DNA from: Hibiscus mutabilis | Lineage: Eukaryota; Streptophyta; Magnoliopsida; Malvales; Malvaceae | Assembly (NCBI GenBank): GCA_019671005.1 | Contig: CM033744.1 | Coordinates: forward strand, 5,360,208 to 5,424,207 | Length of the DNA: 64,000 nt | Reading direction: 5' to 3' | In this document: positions 36,654 to 47,306 of the stretch, piece after piece | Layout of the letters: each line of letters begins with the position of its first letter | How positions within the stretch are numbered: position 1 is the stretch's first letter | Made by a program: the position numbers and the translations under genes | Notes under the pieces: generated by a model | What the model was told of the DNA's origin: nothing | The model's database searches: none | Seen by the model: only the letters and a program-made list of their open reading frames with translations

Positions 36654-38180
36654 TTTTACATGGTTTTGTTTATCACATTTTTCACGTCTTGTTGAAAGCT
36701 TTTAGAGGTATCAAACGAGGTTTGTATCGAGATTTTCATGCTTTTGTTGGGTTAACATTCATGGAGTTTGTTTGCTGAAATCTAAGAAGCTTTTTAATCA
36801 TGCGGTTTGGTTCAGCTTATTGGTGTTTGTGTCATATAACAGTTGTTTTTATATTATTTTTATAACAGAAGTATAAGAGATTGTATTCAAAGTAGAAACG
36901 GTAAAATAATAATTACACCACAAATGTTGAAAATTTAATGTAAAAAATAAATAAAATAAATTTTAAAGGGTGTGAAAGACACGAGAAGCATAACTATCTG
37001 TTTTCAAAAAAACTTGGACAGTCTTCTCAATAAAATCCATTAATGATATACATTGATCGTAAAGTTACATCGTCAAACAACCACAAAAGAATCAGAAAAA
37101 TAATACTTCATCGATCGTCTTGTAACTAAAAAAACTCGATAATATTTATTTTTATCACCCTTGTTTGTGAGATATTAATAAAATTCTTATTTACTAAAAA
37201 AATAGAATTATAAACTTTTTATATAGGGATGTAAAACTCAAAGGATTATTATCTCATACACATGCTGTGAATTTTTTTTTATTTTCACAAGTGCCTTAAT
37301 TTTAGGGTTTATGATTTAGGGATTTTATTTTTGGGTTTAGAATTTAGGATTTATGGCTAGAATTTATTGTTTAGGGTAATATGGTTAGGGATTTAGATTT
37401 TAACCAATAAACCCTAAAATTTAACCATAAACCCAAAATTCTACTAACAACTCCTAAATTCAAAACTACTACACTTAAACCCCTAAACTCTAAATCTTAA
37501 ATAGTATCTCTAAACCCTAAAACTAAGGTATTTATGCAAACAAAGTTTCTATAAGCGCTTGTACACGGGCTAATTACCCAAAGTGAAAGCCATATACGAA
37601 TTTTACTTGGATCCACTTCAAATGGGATGGATTATTTAAAAAAAATGGATGCATGTGGTGGAGCATGACAACTATGGTAAATGTTTATTACAATTCGTTT
37701 CACTCCACTTATAAGTTGACTATCTTACTCTTTAAAATGTTTTACATATCATACTGATATTTTTAGAATGCATTTTCTCTCTCTATATATAGATTAAAAT
37801 CACAAATTTGTAATATTTATTATAGATATATTATATTTTTTAAAATTTCACATAAATTAAAATTATGTGAATAAATAAATTATAAATTTTATTTTTATAA
37901 TATTAAAATGAAAATTCTTTAAAAAAAAATTAGGTAAAGTATCATACAACTATGGGATATAGTTAACATCCATAAATACAGATGTTTTCAAAGCCTATAC
38001 AAATTAATTTTATGCGTGTATTATTGTAACTTATGTGTTTAATTATCCGACATTATAAATAGAATAAATTAAATAAAAAAACATCGCATAATAAATATTT
38101 ATAGCATCCTATATGAATTAATCTACATTTAAAAGAAAAAAATTTAAGTTCAACATATCATTTAAAATATATTTTAACCT
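36654..38180. other. Intergenic DNA between the copia element and KIN-1
   Basis: No gene was seen. The stretch at 36860-36990 is a diverged copy of sequence at 16300-16450. A foldback element with telomere-like repeats lies at 37275-37545. The last 300 bases are plain AT-rich DNA upstream of the KIN-1 promoter. Confidence 0.6.
37275..37545. mobile_element. Foldback element, family B (TTTAGGG / CCCTAAA core)
   Basis: The left half runs TTTTCACAAGTGCCTTAATTTT then TTTAGGG-like repeats. The right half runs CCCTAAA-like repeats then AAAACTAAGGTATTTATG. The halves are imperfect inverted repeats. Similar elements are at 44345-44632 (full) and 62390-62460 (right end only). Confidence 0.65.
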
Positions 38181-38181
38181 T

Positions 38182-38190
38182 TTTCCCGCC
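38182..38190 (+). promoter_or_regulatory. E2F-like site TTTCCCGCC
   Basis: TTTCCCGCC matches the E2F/DP consensus (TTTSSCGC with the frequent trailing C) and sits 10 bases upstream of the TATA box of the KIN-1 gene. This suggests S-phase or division-linked expression of the kinesin. Inference only. Confidence 0.65.
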
Positions 38191-38199
38191 TTCACTTGC

Positions 38200-38207
38200 T
38201 ATAAAAG
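38200..38207 (+). promoter_or_regulatory. TATA box of the KIN-1 gene
   Basis: TATAAAAG follows the E2F-like site. Transcription would start about 30 bases downstream, giving a long 5' leader of about 340 bases (possibly with an intron) before the start codon at 38576. Confidence 0.7.
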
Positions 38208-38575
38208 CGAAGAGGAGTTTGCTTCTTTCGGTTTAGGCTCTCAGCTCAGCTAAAAAACAGGTTGGTTCGTTTCTCTCTCAGCTCCGTCCCTCTCTATATC
38301 CAAAGAGAAGTTTCATAAAATTTCCTCCAGTTATTAGCGTTTTACTTAATTATTTACGATTATTTTTAAAAGTTTGCGCGAAAATTCAAAATACTGTTTG
38401 GATTCTCGGAAATTTGGAAAAGGAACTGTCCAACTTTTAAAAGATTCCACTGATTCTCAGAAATTTAGAAAAATCGAAACAGATCTATTTCATTTCCATT
38501 AACTGGTTCTTTTAAAAGCTTTCAATTGATAATCGATTGGTTCTGTTGCAGATTTGAATCAATTTTGAAGTAGAA

Positions 38576-41500
38576 ATGTCGAACGTAACTGTCTGCATAC
38601 GCTTCAGGCCTTTGAGCTCAAAGGAGAAAAGAGATCTCGGCGATAACATCTGTATTCAAAGCTTTGATTCCGAAAACTTCATTATCAAGGTTTGAATTTC
38701 GCTTAAGTTTGTTTTTAACTCCAATTTCTTGTCGCTTTTTCTGTTTACTTTTCCAAAAAATTAATAAAGAATCTCTAAAAGCTGATCGGTTCGGTAATTT
38801 GAGATTGAATGTGATAGGATGAGAAGGAAGAAGGTTTTACGTTTAGCTTTGATAAGGTTTTTTATGAGGAATCTAAGCAAGCTGATGTCTATGAGTTTCT
38901 TGTTCTTCCGATTGTTCGAGGTAAGATCAGAAAACTGTTTACCGATTGATTTTCTTCATTTTTATGGCTTCATCAACTGTTTTATGCATTTCATTTCCCC
39001 CCTCTGAAAACAGATGCAGTCAATTCTATAAATGGAATAATCATTGCTTATGGACAGGTAAGATATCTTGCTTATTTGTGTTATTAGTACATTCCAGAAT
39101 TTCCAGTACTTGAATGAACTCTCTAGTCTCTATTAACTAAATGTTGCGGTTAAGGATTTGTTCATAGTATGATTGATTATGTTGTTGAAGATAATAAAGA
39201 ACTTAATGGTGAGAAATATGCTCCGAATCTTGTCGACGAGTTAGGCTAAAAGATTATGTTGGTTTAGATTTCTATTTCTCATTCATTGTTAGTAAATAGT
39301 AGATCACACTGCTAACACAACACATTGCCCTCACCTTTTTGATTGATTGCTTAACTATTATGAATACATTTAGTCCTATTTCATTGATTATTTTTCTTTT
39401 GATGACAGACTGGGGCAAGGAAGACATACAGTATGGAGGTCTGCTGATGAATGCATAAATGTAGCCCTGTTAAATCTTATATGTTAAATTGACTTCGTCG
39501 ATGATGATATATATAACTCATTGGATCAGGGGCCCAACATCTTGGAATCTGATGAAAAGAAGAAAGGGATACTTCCAAGAGTGGTGGATGGATTGTTTGC
39601 CTGTATCAAAACTTCTGCTGACTCAACCAAGTACACTATCAAGTTGTCAATGGTATGGAATCGTTTCATGTATGTTTAGAGCGCTATATTACTTGCAGTT
39701 TGACTATTAAATGCTGTATAATCCATGAAAATTTTTATTCTTGTTTATAGGTGGAGATCTATATGGAGAAGGTTCGGTATGTATCACCTTAAATTCCGTT
39801 TGTTGTTGGATTGAGAGCTTTGATTCTCTAGTAAATATTTCTGATTGGCCTTTCTGTTCAAAAGCTTAGGCTAATGAAATACTATAAGAGGCGCTTTTCT
39901 AGCTGTTTTGATATTGATGTTAAACGCACATGCATTTCTTATCCTCAGGGACCTTTTTGATTTATCAAAGGACAATATCCAGATTAAGGAGAGCAAAACA
40001 CAAGGAATATTGTTATCTGGAGCAACAGAGGTAAGTTATTTCTTGCAGAAATGATGTTTTCTTTTAGTCTTGGCATTATATTACATTAGCATCTTCTATC
40101 TTTTGCTAGGCTTTACCCTTTCTAGTTGAGATTATTTTGAACCTGTTCATGAATATGTTACTTCAGACTCTCAAGTTTGTCAGGAAATGCGCCACAGGCT
40201 TCTATTGAGTTCCCTTTTTCATCGAGCATACACACTGCCTTTAGTAGAAACCCTTTCCATGTATACATAAAAATGTCATACATAATGCATTGATTCTTCA
40301 AGCTCTCCATTTCATTCTTTTTGCAGTAATCATGTTTTGGCCCGGTGGCATTAGTACTGTTATTTTGAACAAACTCAATCTTGTGCACAACTTGTACGAC
40401 TTAAGTGCCAAATTTCCTTTCCCCTAAAGCAAACCAAAGATGTTTAACATTATTTATATTGAAAAAAAATACTTTGTCTCACTTAGATATTGTTATATGC
40501 CTCTTTCCTTACTAAATCCTCTATTTATTCCTTGATGTTGTTCCCAGATCTCTCTTTTGGACCCAGCCGAAGCATTGCAAAGCCTATCTGTAAGATTAAG
40601 ACTAGTTAGAACTTGATCTTCCTTTTTGTTCATAGGATGTAGTTTCTAATATTGGCCTTGAAATTTAGAGTGGGATAGCTAACAGAGCAATTGGAGAGAC
40701 CCGTATTCATTTGTGTTTTCTGCTTTTATGTTTTCCGTTAATTTCTTAATCATAGAAAAATGAAACTTGAGTGAAAGATTCAATGGTCGTTTTTACTTGG
40801 TAAAAGTTTTGTTTAGAATTTGTTTTGTAACTTAAATGTAAACAGAAATGAACATGGCAAGCAGCAGGAGTCATTGCATTTACATGTTCGCAGTCAACCA
40901 ACAATCACTTTCGGAAAAGAGGTATAGCATATCCCTTGACTATGTTCAAGGCTTCAAATGAGTTGATCTATAAATTTCACCGTGTGATCAGGGTGAAATC
41001 TGGGAAGTTGGTTCTTGTGGACCTGGCAGGGTCAGAGAAAGTAGAGAAAACTGGGGCTGAAGGAAGAGTACTTGAAGAAGCTAAAACAATCAATAAATCC
41101 CTTTCGGCATTAGGGAACGCGATCAATGCTCTGACATGCGGTTCACAAGACAAAGCAAACCACATTCCTTATCGTGATTCCAAGCTCACTCGACTCTTGC
41201 AAGATGCTCTTGTGAGTTCTCTAACTCCTAATTTCATCTCTCTGTAATGTCATCAAACCAGTTTCATGATCAGTTGGTTTTCAATTTCATATTAAATTTG
41301 CAGGGCGGGAACTGCCGCACTGCACTGCTTTGTTGTTGCTCACCTAGTCCTTCAAATGCATCAGAAAGCCTGTCCACTCTTTGTTTTGGTGCAAGGTTCA
41401 TGAACATATAATATGCTATTATACAATTTAAACCCACTAGAAAAAGGTTCAAACTATATTATCTAGTACTTGATGTTTTTTGGGGTTGTAATTTTCATGG

Positions 41501-42140
41501 CAGGGCAAGGCATATAAAGACATCACCACTTGTCAAGGTTAATGAAGAGAAATGTGCTGATAAGAAGAACGAAGCTTTTTCTGGTACCAGAGACGAGACA
41601 TTCGAGAAAATTCTAGAAAAAGTTAGTCTTATGATCCGACATTATGTGGATGAAACATTCTTGTCACTTTCTAACACGGTTTGTTCTTGTTTAGATGAGT
41701 GAGAGACTTAATGCTGAAGATATAAAGTTACTTGAGGAATTATTCACTCAGGCAGGACTATTTGTGGATCATGATTCAACAGAAGACATGGAATCAAACT
41801 ATCAAGATGTTGTGGAACAAACCATTTCTTCATTGACAAAAGCTGTGGAGGAGCTCGGATCTGCTGTTCAGATGGTAATGATTTTCATCATAACGTTGTC
41901 GGCTTCAACTAGAGAAATAAGGGAAAGAAAGAACAAATAGGGATAGAAGTCAAATATGCTCTATATATTGTATGCAATTGCTGAGCTTACCATCTTTTGC
42001 AGCTTAAGAGAGAGATCAAGGCCCTGAAAGAAAGGCTTGCTGCTGCTGAAAGACTCGATGCTTTGCCCGGAGAACCTGCTGATTTTCTTCGCAAGATTTT
42101 GGGATTTCTCAGCTCCTTTATTCCAGGAATGCCGAGATGA
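38576..42140 (+). CDS. KIN1: Kinesin-like protein KIN-1 with altered P-loop
   Basis: Fifteen exons join in frame: 38576-38689, 38818-38920, 39014-39057, 39409-39438, 39530-39652, 39751-39776, 39949-40030, 40548-40589, 40669-40702, 40846-40921, 40992-41211, 41304-41395, 41504-41621, 41695-41874 and 42003-42140. They give 473 residues, close to plant KIN-1 (about 470). The motor domain fills residues 1-340, with SSRSH (205-209, switch I), DLAGSE (235-240, switch II) and YRDSKLTRLLQD. The short tail has two helical segments likely to form coiled coil. KIN-1 proteins are microtubule motors; rice PSS1 acts in male meiosis. The P-loop here reads GQTGARKT (86-93), where kinesins have Gly instead of Arg91. 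This glycine is essential in P-loop ATPases, so the motor may be inactive. Everything else, including all splice sites, is intact. Confidence 0.93.
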
Positions 42141-42614
42141 AACCTGTCGCAGTCAGGACGGATATATCGGCCGTCCACACGACCATCAACCCACCCAAAC
42201 TTGCTGTTGCATCGAAACCAAGTCCTCGAACAACATAATCGATTCAGGTTTACAGGAAGGCTTCATTTCGACCAACTGAATATAAACTGAATTCGGCTCT
42301 CTTTCAAGAAATAGGTTGTAAGCTTCCCAGGTTAAAACATTTTACTTGAGCAGTGTCTTTGCGTAAAGGATTACACCCTAAACGTTAATTGAGTCAACAA
42401 AATTACTTAAAAATTTTAAAAAATATATATAACAATAATATAATTTCAATGATAATTTTGTCCTTTTCAATTGAAAATAAAATACCCCTACTATATTTTT
42501 TTTACCTTTAAAATTATACAATTATCCATTTAAAATAGTTACTTAGCTGGCTAGCATTGCTGCTTTCCCCTCACGATTTTAATTCTTTAATGCAATTACT
42601 ATTTTAACAATCTG

Positions 42615-42960
42615 ACATTAAATTTAGGCTTACATATAAAATAAGTACTCAAATTATGTCTCTTTTTTATAATAAGTGTTTAAAGTAATTTTTTTACTGA
42701 AATAAGTGCTTAAAGTTTTATTTTGGCTGAAATAGATATTTAAAGTATTTTTTTGTTAAAATAGGTGCCCAAAGTTTTATTTTTGGCTTGTTTTAAAGTC
42801 AATTGAGGAACCTACTTTGGCGCCTATTTCAACCAAAAATAAAACTTTAAACACCTATTTTAACAAAAAAAATTTTTTGGCACCTATTGTAAAAAAAAGA
42901 CATAGTTTAAGCACTTATTTTATAATTAAGTCTTAAATTTATTAATATAATTATATGTTT
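42615..42960. mobile_element. Foldback / MITE-like element, about 345 bp
   Basis: The left end AATTTAGGCTTACATATAAAATAAGTACTC pairs with the right end TAAGCACTTATTTTATAATTAAGTC. Inner GAAATAGATATTTAAAG / ATAGGTGCCCAAAG blocks are mirrored by CTTTAAACACCTATTT. It is a tandem-and-inverted structure without ORFs. Confidence 0.65.
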
Positions 42961-43435
42961 CATATATGAAAATTCAAGATTCACATTACTTTTGTAATTG
43001 TCAATTCTCTCAACATGGTGGTAAAATCAGAGACTGGGGGCTAATTTGACATGGACTTTGAAAAAGTGTTTTTAAAAAATTTGATATAATATTAAAATTT
43101 GGCATTGCATAAAAATATTTTTAAGGAGATAAAATATTCATTTTAAACGTGGTGTTGTAAAGTAAAAAAATTAAGTTAAAATATTTTTAAGTAAATGATA
43201 TAATTTGTTTGCGGTAAAACTTGAAAATAAAAAAATATTTTATGATTATGATTATGATTATAAATATGCACATGGGGTGAAAATTTATTGAAAGTATTTT
43301 ACAGTGGAAATCAACAACTAAACGATTAACACGAAAAGGATACAGAATAAAAAGGTTGTTTTACTCAAAAAATGATTTACAAACCAAAAAGTTGCAAAAC
43401 ACTAATTTTGTTTGGGAATACCTTTTGGGAAAAAA

Positions 43436-43677
43436 TTTTGATACACAGGCCGTGTAAAATTTAGTTTACACGTGCCTTTTAGTTTTAGGGGTTAGGGTTT
43501 AAGGTTTAAGTTGTAGGGTTAGGAATTTAAGATTAGTGTTTAGAATTTAGTGTATAGGGTTTAAGGTTTAGAGTTTAGTTTTTAGTGTTAGAATTTTAAG
43601 ATTTGAATTTTTATAATGTAAATACACAAGTTTGTGTAAAATTAATTTTACACAGCCTGTATATCAAAGTTTTACCC
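43436..43677. mobile_element. Small TIR element, family C (telomere-like core)
   Basis: The left end GGGAAAAAATTTTGATACACAGGC and the right end CCTGTATATCAAAGTTTTACCC are imperfect inverted repeats, followed inward by GTGTAAAATTT and AAATTAATTTTACAC. The core consists of degenerate TTAGGGTTTAAGG repeats, all on one strand. A relative lies at 56490-56745. Confidence 0.65.
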
Positions 43678-43904
43678 TACTTTTTGAGTGTATTTTATTT
43701 TTTAAAACATTTCCAAAGAACACCAAATCTTTAAATTTTAGAAAGGTCATAGAAAATTTCTAAAATACCAAAGGTAGAGAAAAAGTTAGATATCGCCTTA
43801 ATTCTACTTTTTTTCCTCTTATGTTACAAAGCCTTTGCAACATTTTTTTTGTTACATATTGCAAGTTAGATCTTCCTACAATATGATCTTTCAAGTTCTT
43901 AAAC

Positions 43905-44017
43905 AGATTTTATACTTTATCTTCGGTCAACACTTCAAGCACGGAACAATAGTTATTCTTTCTTCAAGGCTCCTTCTGGGAGATTTTGTGATGGTCGCCT
44001 CATCATTGATTTCCTAA
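43905..44017 (+). pseudogene. Relic of a GDSL esterase first exon
   Basis: In the frame of 43972 the text reads NNSYSFFKAPSGRFCDGRLI, continuing IDFLS up to about 44016. This is the same block as the end of exon 1 of the intact GDSL gene (SYFQIPSGRYCDGRLIIDFL). Upstream, TTTATCTTCGGTCAACAC can be read as a diverged FIFG start of block I, but in another frame and without the active-site Ser. There is no start codon and no further exons nearby. It lies 1.4 kb upstream of the intact gene on the same strand, as expected for a decayed tandem copy. Confidence 0.75.
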
Positions 44018-44344
44018 GTAAAGCAAGCTCTCATCCTTTCACCTCACATTATGTATAATATTAGTATCCCCCCACAGCAATGGAAGATTTAAAAAAGAAA
44101 ATAACAATGATAGTTATTCTTGGTTAAATTTAGTTTTGGTCCCTCTATTATGCTTACATTTGCGATTTAATCCCTGCCTTTTTATTAGTTAGTTCATTCA
44201 GTTTTTTTAGAGAGAAGTTTAACACCTAACTATTTTCTCTTAAAATGGTAACATTTTTTTTTTGGGAAAAACCTCTTCCAGCACATTAATGTTATTATGT
44301 GGACTGATACTTCAGTTGGAATTTTTACGGTAATTATTCTATGA

Positions 44345-44632
44345 AAAAGCTGTGGAAATAAAAAATTTCCACAAGCGCCTCAGTTTTAGATTTTAGGGAC
44401 TCTATTTAGAGTTTAATGTTTAGGATTTAAGTGTAGGAGCTTTAAATTTAGGAGCGTGGTTATAATTTAAGGTTTAGGGTTAAAATTTAGGGTTTGTAGG
44501 TTAAAATTTAAATCCCTAATCATATTATCTAAAAACTTAAACTCTAAGCTCTAAATCTTGAATTCTAACATTAAACCCTAAATTAAATCCATAAACCCTA
44601 AAATTAAGTGTGCTTATGAAAAATTTTCGTTT
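44345..44632. mobile_element. Foldback element, family B, copy 2
   Basis: The left end TTTCCACAAGCGCCTCAGTTTTAG is followed by TTTAGGG-like repeats. The right half is CCCTAAA-like repeats ending AAAATTAAGTGTGCTTATG. Same layout and terminal words as 37275-37545. Confidence 0.65.
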
Positions 44633-44732
44633 CCATCTCTAATGCATGAGATATCTTCCTTAAAAAAAGGATACATCAACACTTTAACTACATAGTTAAC
44701 ACTTAAAAGTAGAGGACCAAGTTAGAACAAAA

Positions 44733-44908
44733 TCCTTTATCTCTTTTTGGTGTTTCTTTCTATGTCACAACACTAAAAATAAAAATCCTACCCTCTAACC
44801 CTAAATTCTAAATATTAAATCCTACACCCTAAACCTAAAATCTAAACCCTATTTTTTAATATAAGAACATAAATAAGAACACCAAAAAGGATAGAGGATT
44901 TCTATTCA
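44733..44908. mobile_element. Small TIR element, family A, copy 2
   Basis: The left end AATCCTTTATCTCTTTTTGG and the right end CCAAAAAGGATAGAGGATTT are near-perfect inverted repeats. The core has CCCTAAA-like repeats (CTCTAACCCTAAATTC). It is related to 4651-4834 and 58976-59190. Confidence 0.75.
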
Positions 44909-45417
44909 ACAAGTCATGCTAAATTAAAATAAAATAATTAAATTCCAAATTTGAGTATAGTAGAGGGACCAATCCGTAATTTGGCCAAAAAGTTTTTAAA
45001 TTAGTTTTTAAGAGTAGATAATATTTTAAGAAAAGGAGTAATTTAAGTGAAAACTAGAATATATTTGTTTATATCCATCAAATTCTGAAAAGAATTGGAT
45101 TATGGTTCTTGGGGTGGTGATTATTTGATAAAATTAGGCATGGGGCATGTGATATCCAAAAACCAATCTTTTAGCTTACAAGAGAACAAATAAAATGAAA
45201 TGATTGATTGATTGTATTGTATTGTATTGGTTACTCGTTTTGGCAATTCTGTGTGTTACCACCATTGAAAGCAAACTTCCACCGGCCGGGACATTCGATC
45301 CACCACCAACCTGAAATTATTATTTATGGTTGCCATTTGGTAACCAACATAAAAAAAAAAAAAATAGTGTAAGCTACAAGAACACAGGCCCCTGGTGATT
45401 CCTGTGCTTGTAAATCC

Positions 45418-46834
45418 ATGGCTTCCAATCCTTACATTCTCCAAATCTTGGTCTTGGTGTTCATCTTCTTGCCTTTCACCAATTCCATTCACTTCAAATT
45501 CCCATCTATCTTCAACTTTGGTGATTCTAATTCCGATACCGGCGAGCTCATTTCCGCCGGCATCGAAAGCCTTGAGCCACCTCATGGTCAGAGTTACTTT
45601 CAAATACCCTCCGGGAGATACTGTGATGGCCGGTTGATCATTGATTTTCTCAGTTAACTTTCTTACTATTTGGAATTTGTGTTGTATCTGCAGTTTTGTT
45701 TGTGTGCTTTTTCGATCTTTTTTAATATGTTCTGTTGGTTGTTGGGGGTGTTTTGTTATAGTGGATGCAATGGATCTGCCATTTTTGAATGCTTATCTGG
45801 ATTCGATCGGCATACCGAGTTTCCGCAAAGGGTGTAATTTTGCAGCTGCAGGATCAACCATCCAGCCAGCTTCTGCACAAGCTGTGAGTCCATTTTCTTT
45901 CGGAGTTCAAGTGGCTCAGTTTGTAAGGTTCAAAGCTCGGGTTATCGAACTGCTAGCTAAAGGTAACAGGCTTTATAAGTACCTTCCAGCACATGATTAT
46001 TTCCAGAAGGGGCTCTACATGTTCGATATCGGCCAGAACGATCTCGCTAGTGCATTTTACTCCAAAACTTATGATCAAATACTTGCCTTGATCCCCACAA
46101 TCTTGATCGAATTCGAAACCGGAATAAAGGTCTGATTTGAGTTCTTTTCATTTTCAAGGTTTCTCATGCAATTCCTCTAAATTGAGAAAGCATTTTAATA
46201 CACGAATTCTTTGGCATTCTTTGTAGCCATTATATGATCAAGGGGCTAGAAATTTTTGGATACATAACACAGGGCCTCTTGGATGTTTAGCTCAAAATGT
46301 CGCCAAATTCGGAACCGATCCATCTAGCCTCGACGAGTTAGGGTGTGTCAGCAAGCATAACCAAGCTGCTAAAATCTTCAATCTGCAGCTTCACGCCCTC
46401 AGTAAAAAATTGCAGGGCCAGTATACAGATTCGAATTTTACCTATGTCGACATCTACACGATAAAATACAACCTTATCTCGAATTATTCTAAACTCGGTA
46501 AGTATGTTCTCACCTCTAAATTTAGTTGCGAAGTTGTGATTCTTTGAGTGCTTACCATTTTGCAGGATTTGAGCAGCCTATAATGGCTTGCTGCGGGTTC
46601 GGCGGTCCGCCTTTGAACTACGATAGCCGAATCGCATGTGGGAAAACAAAAGAGATTAATGGAGCCACAGTGACAGCCAAAGCATGCAATGATAGTTCTG
46701 AATATATTAATTGGGACGGAATTCATTATTCGGAGGCTGCGAATCAGTATGTTTCATCACAGATACTCACCGGAAAGTACTCCGATCCACCTTTTTCAGA
46801 CAAAATGCCATTCCTTCTCAATCTCAAGTTCTGA
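45418..46834 (+). CDS. GDSL esterase/lipase (At1g54790-type)
   Basis: Four exons (45418-45652, 45762-46129, 46227-46497, 46566-46834) join in frame to 380 residues. A signal peptide (about 1-23, ending PFTNS) predicts secretion to the cell wall or apoplast. The SGNH blocks are complete: Ser37 in FNFGDSNSDTG, Gly109 in FAAAGS, Asn171 in DIGQND, and Asp342/His345 in WDGIHYS. The C-terminus (SSQILTGKYSDPPFSDKMPF) is strongly conserved with the Arabidopsis protein as I remember it. These enzymes hydrolyse ester bonds in lipids or acylated wall sugars; the substrate is unknown. The gene converges on TLP18.3, with about 470 bp between stop codons, and has a decayed copy of its first exon upstream. 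It appears intact. Confidence 0.93.
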
Positions 46835-47306
46835 AGGCCGAATATTACTCATTGCTTTAACTCTGCATTGACATCTAGTAGTCATTGCAAATGTTATTGA
46901 TGAAAATTACAGTAAAGAATTATAATTTGTAACTGGAAATTCATTCATTTCACTATGCCATTTACTTACTTTATTAATCCAATGGTAAACTATTTTTCTG
47001 CAGATTGAAGTCATTCATTCATTAGTGAAAAGTATGACAGGTCTCAAAGTTAGTTCTTGTGTCATCGATTTCCTTTTTCCGATTTGAAGTCTTAAGCATT
47101 CTGATTATGCCGATTATAGAAGTTGGTCACGTGTTATAATCTAGCTTTTTCTAAACATGAACCAAAAATCTGTACTACTGCTTGGATTGCAAGTTTCTCA
47201 TCAACCATATTTAACATGAGTAATTGTATAACAACATGTTATACATGTTTCTTCATCAAAGGGAAGGGACTGGAAAGACCAATCTTATAATACAGATTGC
47301 TAGCTT
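46835..47306. other. Short convergent intergenic region
   Basis: This is 3' flanks of the GDSL gene (from the left) and TLP18.3 (from the right). Nothing beyond presumptive UTR and polyadenylation sequence is visible. Confidence 0.7.

Larger units (their letters stand above)
42141..43900. other. Intergenic DNA after KIN-1
   Basis: The first 200 bases are probably KIN-1 3' UTR. The rest holds two foldback elements (42615-42960 and 43436-43677) and AT-rich sequence without coding signs. Confidence 0.6.
44018..45417. other. Intergenic DNA between the GDSL relic and the GDSL gene
   Basis: It holds two telomere-core foldback elements (44345 and 44733), AT-rich sequence and a short TGTAT-type repeat near 45210-45230. 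The last 150 bases are presumably the GDSL promoter and leader; no convincing TATA box was seen. Confidence 0.55.

Noticed and set aside
37275..37545. Interstitial telomere array
   Set aside because: The TTTAGGG units are too degenerate and change strand at the centre; an inverted-repeat element explains this better.
45256..45603. Minus-strand ORF of 115 codons
   Set aside because: Antisense to exon 1 of the GDSL gene; no protein family features, and the sense frame is clearly coding.
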